Source of the DNA: Chlamydiota bacterium
Lineage (GTDB): Bacteria > Chlamydiota > Chlamydiia > Chlamydiales > Parachlamydiaceae
Assembly (NCBI GenBank): GCA_013287815.1
Contig: JABDDC010000003.1
Span: 24,935 to 88,934 of the forward strand
Length of the DNA stretch: 64,000 bases
Direction: 5' to 3'
The position numbers and the translations under genes are program-made. Positions 19,817 through 29,855 of this stretch are shown here, piece by piece. The first letter of the stretch is position 1; each line of letters begins with the position of its first letter. The notes under the pieces are model-generated. The model was given only the letters and a program-made list of their open reading frames with translations, was not told the origin of the DNA and searched no databases.

Positions 19817-20673
19817 CATCCGGCATCCCCTTCTAATCGCCGTTTCTTAAATAATTGTCTCCAATATTGTTTCATAGGTGGAGAAAGACAAGGGAGTAAT
19901 CCCTTAAATTTAACATCTTCGTAAAAAGATTGTGTATCAACAAAGGCGATTTTACCATCCAGACAATACGGAGCATTCGTTGGCCTGGTACAGTCTCGTA
20001 GTCCAAGCTCTGTAGTCACTACATATAAAGCCTTGAGCAATTCCTCTGTCGTATCATTGAGCCAATGGTGAATATTTTCTTCTAATTCGTAGATGTTCAT
20101 ATCCTCTTCAATTAAGATGAACATTTTGTGCAAAGATTTTGCTTGAGGCGAAGGCTCGTCCGGAAGAAGATAAATCCATTTTCTGGGAACCTTAAAAATA
20201 CTTTCGTAGTGATGGGCTTCAATTGATGCTTGAATAAGTCGAGACCCCCTCACTCTTTTGATCCAATAATAATGTTCCGGTTGATTCTCATGGTATTTTT
20301 GTTCATCCAGATATGCTTTAATCACATAACCTTTTAGTTTGGGATGCCTTGTAACAATGATGTGCGTATGATGCTGTGGGATTGCATGGTCAAAGCCAGC
20401 CGCAATCATTGACTCCATGTTGTAGATAGCCCGCGAAGAGGAAAAAATTTCATCGAGTGTGTTTTTTGCTGGATGATCATCCGGCAAAAGAAAATCAAAA
20501 ACTTGACTCCAAACCTTATCACTTACATGGATACTTGGAGAAGTCGAATGGATATTATCGACAGATTGATCAAAAGGTGTTTTTTTTCTGACCAAATCAT
20601 TATCTGCTTCAATTCCACTTACATGGCTGATCAGAAAAACAATAAAAAGAAAAAGTTTTCTCGGCTTATTCAA
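19798..20673 (-). CDS. Exported protein, divergent kinase-like, paralogue of 15251-16024
   Basis: 291 aa; shares HPKLKGYVIKAYLDEQK, KVPRKWIYLLPDEPSP, FILIEEDMNI, DGKIAFVDTQSF with its paralogue; signal peptide. Confidence 0.6.
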   Translation of the reverse strand: MNKPRKLFLFIVFLISHVSGIEADNDLVRKKTPFDQSVDNIHSTSPSIHVSDKVWSQVFDFLLPDDHPAKNTLDEIFSSSRAIYNMESMIAAGFDHAIPQHHTHIIVTRHPKLKGYVIKAYLDEQKYHENQPEHYYWIKRVRGSRLIQASIEAHHYESIFKVPRKWIYLLPDEPSPQAKSLHKMFILIEEDMNIYELEENIHHWLNDTTEELLKALYVVTTELGLRDCTRPTNAPYCLDGKIAFVDTQSFYEDVKFKGLLPCLSPPMKQYWRQLFKKRRLEGDAGCKMGKI

Positions 20674-20695
20674 CTTAAATCTGGCTCCTGACTTC

Positions 20696-23074
20696 TTATC
20701 TTTGGGCTGTATTGCTCACCTGGAAGGGACGCATCATCATGTTATCTTCATGATCGATGATATGGCAATGCCAAACATAGCCGCTGCCTCCGGGGTAACC
20801 AAAACCATCATTCTTGACACCCAACTTGGCTGTTGGATCAAACGCAAACCGATTTTCTCCTGCCGATACCCTTCCAACAGGAATATCTTGTGGTGACCAT
20901 CGAACCACCAGCCGGGTAACAGTGCCTGGAAACATTTTTAAAGTGTCTTTCCAGCCAAATTCATTGGGGTCGCATCCAAAAGCAGGCCCAGTTAAAAATG
21001 GGGTTACATCCGGGTTGCCTCCTAACTTAGGCGTGCTCAAGTAGAGGAATGGGGGCCCATAGCTGTAGACTGTTCCTGGTGGAACAGTAGACGGACGATT
21101 GGGATTATTATTCCAGGCTGTTTCATACAGATCTCGATAAGACCCTGTACAAGTGAAAGGGGGGACGATATTTCCTACATAAAACACCTGTCTGTTAAGA
21201 ACCTGGAATTGAATAAGGTGAATATGGATGGGATGAGCATCTGGAGTTAGATTGACGATCTCCCAAATTTCCGTTGAACCCACTTGAGGCAATTCGGTCA
21301 CATAGATCGATCCATTGTTATAAGAAACTGAATCGGGAAGGGGCTCATTGGTGTAGGGATTGATGCCGTCATAGCTTGTGTTGTTGCACAAGACAACGAC
21401 GGGGGCGGTGGAGTAGGGATCTTCCTGTTCGATCAATACCAAGCTGCGAGTCAAGTTTGGAACAACCCCCGGAGCCAATCCTCCCGTGCCGTCAGCTAAT
21501 CTTACTATAGCGTTGTCACCGACGCGAAGGGTAGCGCCGGGAACAGCCGGATTAAAGCTCTCATCGGGAGATGATAGTGGCTTCGTGACCCTAAACTGCA
21601 TGATTAACCCCTCCACATTGGGATCCATCTGTGTGCCCCCGCTTGGAAATGGGGCTGGGGCGTCATTATTCACTGTGATGTGCTGCCCTTCATATCCTGA
21701 AAAATCGATAATGATATCCATCCGTTCTCCTGGAGCAAAAAATAATCTTGGGTCCTGGAACACCGGTCCCAGGTTAGGATCATCCGGAGGACATAGATCG
21801 GAAGGGTTATAAGTATAAGGGACAAAGCTGTTAATATTCACGGGAGTATCAAGCAACCCGCCATCGGTCCCGATCTGCCAGACGAGAGGTGGTTCATCGC
21901 TAGAATCGGTCGTCAAATAGAGGGCCAATATCCTGGCATTAGATGCATCAAGTAAGCGGAAACGATAGCGGCGCGGCTCCACTTCCAGGTAAGGCCAACT
22001 TTTTCCGTTGACAACCATGACATCGCCAAAGAATTCGGGAATGGCGTAAGGGTTGATGTCGGGATTGCCTGGAGGACCGTTAAGGCCCGCTGTCAACGGA
22101 TTTCCGTCAGGGAAAAACAGTTGACCATAGGTGTCAAATTGGCGGTCTGACATGACCATTTCAATTTCATAATTATGGCCAGGCAATGGAGGAGAGACGG
22201 AAGATTCCGGCTCTCCGCGAATAAAGTAAAACCCTGCTTCACCTGCAAATACGTTTAGACGTGTTTCTCCAAGGACGTGATCGTGGAACCACAAAGTTGT
22301 CGCAGGCTGCGTATTAGGATATATGTTTTTATTGGTGACAAAAGAGACTCCCTTAAGTTTTTTGTGGGGTGTGAACCAGGAATTGGGATCTCCATCAGAA
22401 TATGAAGGCGTTTCAGAGCCATGCAAATGGACCACCATGGGTTGCGGCCCTTCATAAATGCCGGGATTGCCTTGCGGCATGCCTGTGCCAAAGGGATAGA
22501 CGGTAGGATCATATAAATCAAATCCTTGTCCGAACTGAGGCCAATTTAAAGGATTTGCCCACTGGAAGCTGAGATCTACTGTCAGGAATTTTTGCATTAG
22601 AGGCCCGGCTAACTTTCGGCCTTTTTTATCAACAAATGGTCTTAAGTGGTTTTTGTATTTGACCTTAGTTTTGACTCCCCGCTTTGCAACGATGGTATGA
22701 GCTGGGTAGGAGGGGCCATAGGTATTTTTTCCATCGCTCATTTTATAACCCCACATGTAAGTCCCTTTTTTGGGGTTGATAGTAAAAAGGGGTTTTCCGG
22801 TCTTAACAGATTTATATGTGACAGATTTAGGTAATTTTTTATAAAAACTTTCAGGCAGGATCTTTTGTTGAAATTCTTCGGCAGTCACTGTAAGATTTCT
22901 AGTACCATCAAGACGTTTTCCGTTAAATGTGGTAAGGGGTTCTACAAATTTGGGGATAGAGGCTCCATCAATGACATATTGTTGTACTTGTTGATTGGCA
23001 GCCATATAAGCGGTAATAGGTCCAAAAATTACGGCAAAGGTCATCCATATTTTTTTGTGGATCATGAATTTCAT
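20696..23074 (-). CDS. Exported multicopper oxidase (CotA/bilirubin oxidase-like)
   Basis: 792 aa; copper motifs HLHGSET, WFHDHVLGETRLNVFAG, HPIHIHLIQF, YVWHCHIIDHEDNMMMRPF. Confidence 0.93.
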   Translation of the reverse strand: MKFMIHKKIWMTFAVIFGPITAYMAANQQVQQYVIDGASIPKFVEPLTTFNGKRLDGTRNLTVTAEEFQQKILPESFYKKLPKSVTYKSVKTGKPLFTINPKKGTYMWGYKMSDGKNTYGPSYPAHTIVAKRGVKTKVKYKNHLRPFVDKKGRKLAGPLMQKFLTVDLSFQWANPLNWPQFGQGFDLYDPTVYPFGTGMPQGNPGIYEGPQPMVVHLHGSETPSYSDGDPNSWFTPHKKLKGVSFVTNKNIYPNTQPATTLWFHDHVLGETRLNVFAGEAGFYFIRGEPESSVSPPLPGHNYEIEMVMSDRQFDTYGQLFFPDGNPLTAGLNGPPGNPDINPYAIPEFFGDVMVVNGKSWPYLEVEPRRYRFRLLDASNARILALYLTTDSSDEPPLVWQIGTDGGLLDTPVNINSFVPYTYNPSDLCPPDDPNLGPVFQDPRLFFAPGERMDIIIDFSGYEGQHITVNNDAPAPFPSGGTQMDPNVEGLIMQFRVTKPLSSPDESFNPAVPGATLRVGDNAIVRLADGTGGLAPGVVPNLTRSLVLIEQEDPYSTAPVVVLCNNTSYDGINPYTNEPLPDSVSYNNGSIYVTELPQVGSTEIWEIVNLTPDAHPIHIHLIQFQVLNRQVFYVGNIVPPFTCTGSYRDLYETAWNNNPNRPSTVPPGTVYSYGPPFLYLSTPKLGGNPDVTPFLTGPAFGCDPNEFGWKDTLKMFPGTVTRLVVRWSPQDIPVGRVSAGENRFAFDPTAKLGVKNDGFGYPGGSGYVWHCHIIDHEDNMMMRPFQVSNTAQR

Positions 23075-23090
23075 TTTCTTTTCTCTTTAT

Positions 23091-23309
23091 TTAGCTATTT
23101 GTATTCGGTGTTTGTTCAGGCGGCGGTGTGGGACATTTAAGTGGTCCGGGAGGTTTTGCTCGGCGGCAGCGAGGACAAGCGTATGTTTGTCCTAGATTGG
23201 TCGTACATGATTCTGAAGAAGTGTTATAGGCAACGCTAGAAGCATCACTAGCTTCCAGTAATGCGGTGCAGAATACAAGACTAAAGACTATAAAATAGAA
23301 ATGCTTCAT
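23091..23309 (-). CDS. Small exported Cys/Pro-rich protein upstream of the multicopper oxidase
   Basis: 72 aa; signal peptide; CTTNLGQTYACPRCRRAKPPGPLKCP; ends 16 bp before the oxidase start. Confidence 0.5.
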   Translation of the reverse strand: MKHFYFIVFSLVFCTALLEASDASSVAYNTSSESCTTNLGQTYACPRCRRAKPPGPLKCPTPPPEQTPNTNS

Positions 23310-23467
23310 AACTCGTCCCTTGTTGCAGATTATTTATTTGTATAAGACAAACAAAATGATTTTGTCAATGCGAATTTTTTCGTCTCAATCGCCGTTTCCA
23401 GGTTTAACGTTGCTAACAAAAGGAGAGACTTGCTATATGAATTTATACTTGGAATAAGGAGAGAATT

Positions 23468-24775
23468 ATGTCTTATATGGATATTCTTTGGGGTCCGGTT
23501 AACTGGTGGTACCAAACCGAAAAGCCTCTACACCTCCAACAGCTGGACGCTTTCCGCAAAGGGACCAGAAACTTCGAGGAAGATCAGGTCAATTGTGCGA
23601 TGTCTGCGTTAGTGGAGAAAGTAGAATGGGATCTCAACATACTAGCTGCAGCAGATCTTGAATACTACGATACATTTAAGTACCGGGTGACATGGTTATC
23701 TTTTTCGACCTATTATTTTACACATCAAACTGCCAAAGATGTATTGGGAAGAATCTGTAAGTTCATTTTATCATTTCCGCTAATATCGGGTGTCAAGACA
23801 AAGATTGAAAAGGGGGTTGACAAAGACTATCAGCAACTTGGGTATATTTCTAATTATCCACCGGTCTATAGCGAGGAACTGGTCAGTCAATTTTACCGCG
23901 ACCTTCTTAAGGTATCTAAGAATGATCAACGTGTCATTAAATCCCTCATCATTACACATGACATCAGCCTGAACATCTTTATAGCCATTTCAGAAAATGC
24001 TGAAGGATTGACTTCTCTAGAAGCAACAGTAGAGTCAAAAAACTTGGATAAAAATCCGAAATTCTTAAAAGCCCTGTCGGAATTTCCAGTAATAAAAACT
24101 CTTAAGATTTCGGCCGATCTTCATGATTTTCATGTCAAAACCATTGTCGCTTCTTCTCCCTTGATCGAAGATTTAGACCTGGCAGGCAATCCAAAGCTAG
24201 GAAGAGGCGCTTTATTAGACATTGCGAAATTAACGCATCTGGTCCACTTAAAGGTCAGATGCCTAAATCCATTCGATAAGACACCCTTGCTTGAAGGGGT
24301 AGTTTTTGCTAGCATGCTGCAGACTTTCTATTTGGGAAGCGATTACTGCATCCTCACTCCATTTACAATCAAAGATCTCACACATGCGGTGCCAAAGAAT
24401 TTGCAATTGCTTTTTCTTGACAATTTAAAACTCGATCCGCAAGAACTTTCTCTGCTTTCCCATTTTTCATCTCTACAATATCTTTCTGTACATAACTATA
24501 TTATGTCTGATGGTAAATTGATCAGAACAATAGCTGCAGCATTGCCACAACTAATAGGATTATCCCTTAAAAATTGGTGGATTTATAAAGAGGAAATTAA
24601 AGAAATTCCAAACTTTAAAGGTTTGAAGTCTATTAAACTTGGAAATTTCCAGGGATGTGAAGGATTCAGAGCATCTTTCGATGATTTGAAATCTAAAAAC
24701 CCATCAATTACCAACCTTCAAGTGACTCTCGTCAACAATCAACCTATCGATAGGTTTTTATGTTTCAGTTCTTGA
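23468..24775 (+). CDS. LRR-like protein
   Basis: 435 aa; imperfect leucine-rich repeats (FPVIKTLKISAD..., SPLIEDLDLAGNPKLG..., LTHLVHLKV...). Confidence 0.65.
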   Translation: MSYMDILWGPVNWWYQTEKPLHLQQLDAFRKGTRNFEEDQVNCAMSALVEKVEWDLNILAAADLEYYDTFKYRVTWLSFSTYYFTHQTAKDVLGRICKFILSFPLISGVKTKIEKGVDKDYQQLGYISNYPPVYSEELVSQFYRDLLKVSKNDQRVIKSLIITHDISLNIFIAISENAEGLTSLEATVESKNLDKNPKFLKALSEFPVIKTLKISADLHDFHVKTIVASSPLIEDLDLAGNPKLGRGALLDIAKLTHLVHLKVRCLNPFDKTPLLEGVVFASMLQTFYLGSDYCILTPFTIKDLTHAVPKNLQLLFLDNLKLDPQELSLLSHFSSLQYLSVHNYIMSDGKLIRTIAAALPQLIGLSLKNWWIYKEEIKEIPNFKGLKSIKLGNFQGCEGFRASFDDLKSKNPSITNLQVTLVNNQPIDRFLCFSS

Positions 24776-24826
24776 CTGCTATTTGAAAAAAGATACAATT
24801 GATTCCTATAAAAGGATAGGTTACCA

Positions 24827-25771
24827 ATGTCATCTTTAATAAAGAATCTGCTATGTTCTGTCTTAAGTCTACCCGTCTTAGCATTTATCTGGATTTATAC
24901 TGATGGATTTACACGTGAAACAGCGAATGTTTCGCCTGGAAAACCGGAAGAATTTGCCTTATTCACCATGCCAAAAACCGGTACGCATTTATTAAGGCCT
25001 CTGCTTGAAAACCTGACCGATAAAAAATCCATTTCATACTGGTGTCAGGAAGTCGATTGCCCTAAAACGTATCTATACGATAAAAATCTGACTAATTTAT
25101 TAATGTTATTGCCCAATGTACTGCAGCCTTACTGGCTCAATCAACCAATTCCTTCGAAGACATTTATTTCTGTACTGAACAATTTAGAATATAGTGATGG
25201 TTTTTTAGTCACCCATGCCCCTTTTTCCACTGAGATGGAAAAAATATGTAAGGAACGAAAATGCGTTGTCTTTTTTCTGATCAGAGATCCACGTGATTGG
25301 GTCATTTCAGTCATTAAGCATCCTCCTATTTCCGGAATTGATATTTATGGCGCACCGATAGGTGATAACCACTTCCAGTCTTTAGATTTCAATAAAAAGA
25401 TCGATTATATCATTAAAGGGACAGAGTGGTATTATTCTTGTTTGGAAGTGTTTAATCTGTTCTTAGGTTGGAAAAATTCTTCCGTCTGCTGCCCCCTTCG
25501 TTTTGAAGCCCTTTTAGGACCCCGAGGGGGCTACACAGAGCAAGAACAACTGGTAGAGTTGAGAAAGATCCCTCAGGCTTTGCATCTGGATGTTTCAGAC
25601 GACAGGCTTTTAGAAGCTTTCAAGATGTCTTTCGGAAAAGGAACTGTCTTCGTTAAAGGAAAAGCCGGAAATTGGAAAGAGTCTTTTACTGAGGGTCAAA
25701 AAAACCTTTTTAAAGAACATCTAGGAGATGTATTGATTGAGCTCGGCTACGAAAATGACTATAACTGGTAA
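24827..25771 (+). CDS. Membrane-anchored/exported sulfotransferase
   Basis: FALFTMPKTGTHLLRPLLE (5'-PSB), VVFFLIRDPRDWVISVI (3'-PB), N-terminal hydrophobic segment. Confidence 0.85.
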   Translation: MSSLIKNLLCSVLSLPVLAFIWIYTDGFTRETANVSPGKPEEFALFTMPKTGTHLLRPLLENLTDKKSISYWCQEVDCPKTYLYDKNLTNLLMLLPNVLQPYWLNQPIPSKTFISVLNNLEYSDGFLVTHAPFSTEMEKICKERKCVVFFLIRDPRDWVISVIKHPPISGIDIYGAPIGDNHFQSLDFNKKIDYIIKGTEWYYSCLEVFNLFLGWKNSSVCCPLRFEALLGPRGGYTEQEQLVELRKIPQALHLDVSDDRLLEAFKMSFGKGTVFVKGKAGNWKESFTEGQKNLFKEHLGDVLIELGYENDYNW

Positions 25772-25838
25772 AAGCCATCAGCTTAACCGGCTTTTACTTT
25801 ACTTGCTCTTTTTCCTGAGAAATAGATACAATTGATAC

Positions 25839-26345
25839 ATGTACAATATCTCTAACTTCCTTTCGTTATTACGGGCTCCCCTGGCATTTCTATTTATTAT
25901 CGACCAACCTTATTTGCGTTTTGTAGTGGTGCTGCTAGCGATGGCCACAGACTTTCTTGATGGCTATCTGGCCAGGCGCTGGAAGATGACTAGCCAGGTG
26001 GGCGCGATCCTTGATCCTGTTACCGATAAGTTATTTGTTATTATTGCAGCCAGCGTCATGATTCAGGAAGGAAAACTTGAAATCTGGCAAGCGCTGACCA
26101 TGCTATCACGCGACTTTGCTGTCCTATTATTCGGATTCTATCTTTTCACGATCGGTGCCTGGCAAAGCTTTAAAATCCAATCGATCTGGACAGGCAAGAT
26201 CACCACCACCCTTCAGTTTTTCGTGCTGCTCAGTCTGATCTTCAACTTACATATACCAATCTATGCCTTCATCATCTTTATAGCCTTGGGTATGATTGCC
26301 TTCATTGAACTTTATGCAATAAAATTAAGAGCTGAGGGTGTTTAA
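25839..26345 (+). CDS. pgsA: CDP-alcohol phosphatidyltransferase (PgsA-like)
   Basis: 168 aa; DFLDGYLARRWKMTSQVGAILDPVTDKLF (DG...AR...G...D...D). Confidence 0.9.
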   Translation: MYNISNFLSLLRAPLAFLFIIDQPYLRFVVVLLAMATDFLDGYLARRWKMTSQVGAILDPVTDKLFVIIAASVMIQEGKLEIWQALTMLSRDFAVLLFGFYLFTIGAWQSFKIQSIWTGKITTTLQFFVLLSLIFNLHIPIYAFIIFIALGMIAFIELYAIKLRAEGV

Positions 26346-26409
26346 TTCCCTGGCACAGGTCTACCCTGGTCTGGATAGACCTGTGCTAACCGGATAGGCA
26401 CGGTTTATT

Positions 26410-27930
26410 TCATACTGCGGGAACTTCGGCTTCGCCGATCTCTTCGCGCCCTTTTTCACCGATGAGCTGACAGAACTGTGTTCCAAGAGAACGGGCTGCA
26501 ATGATCCAGAAGCCAATCACTACCATCAGGATGATGGCAACGTAAGGTGCGCTGGAACTGACTGTCGCAAAAGATAACAAAAGACCTTGGTGGATGAATG
26601 AGCCACCCGACTTGCCCAAACGGGATCCAACACCATCGATGGCAGCTTTGCCATTGAGCTTGGTCTCATGGTCGAGAGGAATGAACGCCATCTCTTTGGT
26701 GGCGTCGAAAGCTGAGTATTTACAACCTTTGCTGGTGCATACTTGTGCCGCACCGAAAAATACAGCGATCGCCAACGGAGTAGTCCCCGTGAGCATGTAA
26801 ACAAAATCTTGCATATCAAACCGAAAAAGCATGAATGTAAAAAAACCTGCGCTGGTGATCAGCATAGAAACCGGCGTAATCAGTGCAGTGCGGGTCCATC
26901 CAAATCGGGAAATCAGCTTTGACATAAAGAGTGAACTTGTCGTAGCAATTACACCGACAGCAATGGTCATGCTATCCATATAGTGTTTAAAATCGCCCGG
27001 AGAAGGGTAAAGCTGTCTAAGCTGATCTTTCCACACGATTTCTACCATATTGATGACAAGGTTATAAGCAATTACCAGGACTGCAATGCAGAGGAGATAT
27101 TTTGAGTTGGCCAAGTAAGAGAGGCTTTCTTTGATAGAAAGTTTTTTCTTCTTTAAAACTGGCTGTCCAATCTTTACCTCATGGAAAGCGGTGTACTCCG
27201 GCCCTTGCAAGACGTTTTTATTCATCCAGCGGTAGGTGAGCATCGCTATGCATCCCGATACTATAACAGTACCGACGAGGATTTGTAGAGTGGATTCCCA
27301 GCTTACATCAGCTGGAATAATCTTGCCAAAACTTCCGGCGATAATGGCCGCAGAGCTGGCAATAACGCTCAAAGTACCATAAAAGCGACGCGCTTCTTTG
27401 ATCTTGGTGATCTCATTGGCAAAGCCCCAGAATAAGACGGTGAGGACAATGCTGCCCCAGAGCTCGCTGACAACGTAAAAAAGGGTGAAAGTCCAGTTGC
27501 GGTACATCATGATCATCCCCTTAAATCCGGCCGGAAGTATAGTCTCGAGGTGGTCGGCTAGCTGATTAGGATGGAGATAATCACGAATAGGATAAAAGAC
27601 ATAGGTAAACAGGCCGAAGAAGATAAGGAAAAAAGAGATAATAATGTAAAAGACTTTTTCTTGGCTGAAGCGGTTGGATAGCTTGGTGAAAGCATAAGTG
27701 AAAAGAACAGCCATAGGCAATAACACCCATACTTTGATGAACGGAAGAACTTCGGCTCCGGAAGATGCGGCTGTAACGACCAAAGTGTCTTTGACATTTC
27801 GCAGGATGCTGTAGTTAAAACAAATGAAAAATAGCATAATCATCATCGGGACGACTTTTTTGAGCTCGCTTCTATGCAGAGGCCAAAAAATGGATCTTAA
27901 CTTACCAAACTCATTATCTATATTAGGCAT
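26410..27930 (-). CDS. NTT-family nucleotide transporter
   Basis: 506 aa, about 12 TM; FFICFNYSILRNVKDTLVVTAASSGAEVLPFIKVW typical of the Npt1/NTT family. Confidence 0.95.
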   Translation of the reverse strand: MPNIDNEFGKLRSIFWPLHRSELKKVVPMMIMLFFICFNYSILRNVKDTLVVTAASSGAEVLPFIKVWVLLPMAVLFTYAFTKLSNRFSQEKVFYIIISFFLIFFGLFTYVFYPIRDYLHPNQLADHLETILPAGFKGMIMMYRNWTFTLFYVVSELWGSIVLTVLFWGFANEITKIKEARRFYGTLSVIASSAAIIAGSFGKIIPADVSWESTLQILVGTVIVSGCIAMLTYRWMNKNVLQGPEYTAFHEVKIGQPVLKKKKLSIKESLSYLANSKYLLCIAVLVIAYNLVINMVEIVWKDQLRQLYPSPGDFKHYMDSMTIAVGVIATTSSLFMSKLISRFGWTRTALITPVSMLITSAGFFTFMLFRFDMQDFVYMLTGTTPLAIAVFFGAAQVCTSKGCKYSAFDATKEMAFIPLDHETKLNGKAAIDGVGSRLGKSGGSFIHQGLLLSFATVSSSAPYVAIILMVVIGFWIIAARSLGTQFCQLIGEKGREEIGEAEVPAV

Positions 27931-28065
27931 TTTATATCCTTTGTAGACAATTATTATATCCTAAAACGTAATTATTATTCAATAACAAATTTGATAAATC
28001 TTTTTTTAAAATAACAGAATTTGCAATTTGGAATTAGGCCCTAGAGTATAAAACTGTAATTTTCC

Positions 28066-29712
28066 TTAGATTGCTTGCTGTTGTAAGTCAGCAATGGGAT
28101 CTAGTGCTGGCGCTATCTTAGAGATTTGAGGTTGAGGCTCAGATACAAATTCTTCGACTGGATCAGGCTCGGTCTTAGCAATGATATTTTCTAGGGGTTC
28201 GGTGGTTGTTAAGGCGTTAAACTGCTTACCGAGGAGCCTAATGGAAATCACCCAGACAATAATCACTGTGAAAAGAAGGACGGCGACGTAAGGGGCGCCC
28301 GCACTGAGGGTCGAGAAAAGGATCAAAAAGGTCTGATGGACCACTGATCCGGCCGATTTACCCATACGTGAACAAACACCGTCGATGGCTGCTTTGCCAA
28401 CCAGCTTGGATTCCGGACTCAGGGGAACAAAGGCAATTTCCTTAGTCGCATCGAAGACAGAATACTTGGCGCCGCGGCTTAAAATATTCTGTGAGGTTCC
28501 AAAAAAGACAACCAGCATGAGCGGTGTCATTTCCAGGAAGGGGAAAACAAGATCCGGATAGGCTTTTGCGAAGAAAAACCCAAAAAAACCGATGCTGGTA
28601 ACGAGCAAGATTATCGGTGTCAGTAAAGCTGTGAAGGTCCATCCATACTTGCGGATAGCGTTTCCGGACACGAACAGGGAGCTTAAAGTAGCTACCAATC
28701 CGATGAGCGAAACGATGTGGTTCATGTAGGTCGTGTAGTCATTTGGATCGGGATACAGTTCACTCACCTGGTGTTTCCAAAGCACTTCAGTCAAATTAAT
28801 TACCAGGTTGTAACAAATAACAATGCCGGCAATGGAAAGAAGGTAATTGGAACCAAGCAAATAGGAGAAGCTCTGCCTAAGGGAAAGCTTACCCTGAACA
28901 CTCCCTTCAGTCTTAACAGAAACAGGATCGTAATACCTTTTGTCAGATAGGACGTTGACGTTCATCCATCTGAAGATAGCAAGGGCAATAAGGCCGAAAA
29001 TTATAACGAGGGAAACCATTAACACAAGCGATTGATACCAGGCGTCGGGTCCCAGGAAAGTGAACCCTCCCTGACGGGAGAAACTACAACAATACACCGA
29101 GGCTTGTCCCGCAAAGATGCCGGAGAAGTTAGCTCCTACCCCAAACAATCCGTAGAACCGCTTAGCTTCACCGATCTTCGTCACCTGATTGGCAAACCCC
29201 CAAAACAGCACAAACAGGACGGTGCTGCTCCAAAGTTCCGACATTACATAGAAGAGGGTGAAAGACCAATAGCGGATCATGGCTATGAAGCCTTTGAATC
29301 CGGTAGGCAGAACTGTTTCGAGGTAGTCAGCGGTAGCGTTAGGGTGGATCAGGTCCCTATAGGGGTATAGGACAAAGGTGAAAATAAAAAAATAAGTAAG
29401 GAAAATGCCAATAATCGTATAAAAAACAGTTTCGCGAGAGACTCGGTTGGAAAGCCAGGCAAAGAAAAAGGTCATCAATATTGCCCCCGGGAACATGGCC
29501 CAGACTTTCACAAAGGGAATGACTTCGGCGCCAGACGATTTGGCAGTGATCAGCAGGGAATCTTTTAGGGTTCTTAAAATATTGTAATCGAATGAAATAA
29601 AGAAAAACATCAACAACATGGGAATAAGCTTTTTAAGCTCAAACCGATGGACCGGCCATAGATAGCGTCTCCATGGTCTAAATTCTTGCGACCCTACTGG
29701 TGTCTCTGACAT
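28066..29712 (-). CDS. NTT-family nucleotide transporter (tandem paralogue)
   Basis: ILRTLKDSLLITAKSSGAEVIPFVKVW; likely start MSETPVGS at 29712 rather than 29784. Confidence 0.95.
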   Translation of the reverse strand: MSETPVGSQEFRPWRRYLWPVHRFELKKLIPMLLMFFFISFDYNILRTLKDSLLITAKSSGAEVIPFVKVWAMFPGAILMTFFFAWLSNRVSRETVFYTIIGIFLTYFFIFTFVLYPYRDLIHPNATADYLETVLPTGFKGFIAMIRYWSFTLFYVMSELWSSTVLFVLFWGFANQVTKIGEAKRFYGLFGVGANFSGIFAGQASVYCCSFSRQGGFTFLGPDAWYQSLVLMVSLVIIFGLIALAIFRWMNVNVLSDKRYYDPVSVKTEGSVQGKLSLRQSFSYLLGSNYLLSIAGIVICYNLVINLTEVLWKHQVSELYPDPNDYTTYMNHIVSLIGLVATLSSLFVSGNAIRKYGWTFTALLTPIILLVTSIGFFGFFFAKAYPDLVFPFLEMTPLMLVVFFGTSQNILSRGAKYSVFDATKEIAFVPLSPESKLVGKAAIDGVCSRMGKSAGSVVHQTFLILFSTLSAGAPYVAVLLFTVIIVWVISIRLLGKQFNALTTTEPLENIIAKTEPDPVEEFVSEPQPQISKIAPALDPIADLQQQAI

Positions 29713-29855
29713 GCTAACCCTTTCCCCTTTCGAGGTTGACAGAAAATCAAAGCTTCTTCTGAATAAAAGTGATGAGAAGTACAATAGGTATAAGTCTTTA
29801 ATGCGATTTAATCAAGCAGTTTCTTTGTATTTGTGCTTATAGTTTAACATACCCC

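Noticed and set aside
23468-24775. CaaX-like C-terminus (CFSS) of the LRR protein
   Set aside because: The a2 position is Ser rather than aliphatic, so it is a poor prenylation signal.
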